A DNA stretch of 24,461 bases from KBS-96 sp049585195 (GTDB taxonomy: Bacteria > Acidobacteriota > Terriglobia > Bryobacterales > Bryobacteraceae): the NCBI GenBank assembly GCA_049585195.1, contig JBAUZG010000263.1, forward strand, positions 1 through 24,461, given 5' to 3'. Under the pieces are notes generated by a model. It saw only the letters and a program-made list of their open reading frames with translations, made no database searches and was not told where the DNA came from. The first letter of the stretch is position 1. Every line of letters starts with the position of its first letter. Positions 24,253-24,461 of this stretch are shown here, in pieces. The position numbers were made by a program, and so were the translations under genes.

Positions 24253-24461
24253 ACTTCACCTCGCGTCAGCGCCGAGCGATTTCGGCGCGCGTTAGGCAAA
24301 GAAATCCAAGATGTGGGTGCTAGTTTTCGGGAGCCAAAACACTGACCGGTTTTAGGAGTTCAATTAGTTCGTTAAGCCGGTCTCTCTCCCTAAATCCTGA
24401 AACTCCATGGTTCCAAATGCTCAGGATGGCCGCCATGGACGCATATGTTCTTTATTTACAA
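24253..24461. other. repA upstream region with a hairpin; possible replication-control region
   Basis: GCGCCGA (24269-24275) pairs perfectly with TCGGCGC (24282-24288) around a 6-base loop, 17 bp before the repA start and beside its ribosome-binding site, so it could affect repA translation. GACCGG (24344-24349) and CCGGTC (24377-24382) form a weaker inverted repeat. A 38-codon minus-strand frame (24436-24320, ending LLKPVSVLAPEN) may be a tiny leader gene but is weakly supported. I see no iterons; the window ends before any origin could be judged. Confidence 0.4.

Overview
The window looks like a stretch of a plasmid or plasmid-derived integrated element from a moderately GC-rich soil-type bacterium. 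Acidobacteriota (Terriglobia) is my best guess, from the RepA / ORF6N / DUF7673 / ArdC / ParB gene set and the GC-rich codon use; this is inference and no rRNA or tRNA confirms it. The left edge (1-570) is the end of a TetR-type regulator. It is followed by gene debris: the 3' end of a GH5-like glycoside hydrolase and what looks like a scrap of a ParB C-terminal region.

Region 1484-8705 (plus strand) is an ArdC - ParB - GHKL-ATPase maintenance block in which every gene is damaged. ardC is split by a 3.1-kb RIT element (Recombinase In Trio) carrying three overlapping tyrosine-recombinase genes. parB carries one in-frame amber codon. The GHKL-ATPase/zincin gene has a lesion at its 5' end. A near-perfect chromosomal-type parS palindrome lies inside the ardC start region, 4 kb upstream of parB.

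Region 8744-20876 (minus strand) is a 12-kb set of large DNA-processing genes: a UPF1-like superfamily-1 helicase with a C-terminal DUF559/Vsr-like nuclease domain (first ~96 codons out of frame), then a SNF2/RapA-like helicase, an SbcD-like metallophosphoesterase and an SbcC-like coiled-coil ATPase. The last three overlap by 4 bp each and are almost certainly translated as a unit. I know of no named defence or repair system with exactly this set, so it is the best candidate here for an undescribed anti-phage or anti-plasmid system.

Region 21149-24252 (minus strand) is the replication end: a RepA initiator (TTG start, good ribosome-binding site), an ORF6N-domain gene broken by two 1-nt deletions, a DUF7673 gene coupled to it by a TAATG overlap, and a DUF1016 PDDEXK nuclease split by one extra G in a G5 run. 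All genes from repA to the SbcC-like gene point the same way and converge on the parB block.

The lesions fall mainly in the backbone genes and spare about 11 kb of helicase, SNF2, SbcD and SbcC reading frame. This suggests an element losing its own maintenance functions while the DNA-processing operon is kept; uneven sequencing error is the alternative.
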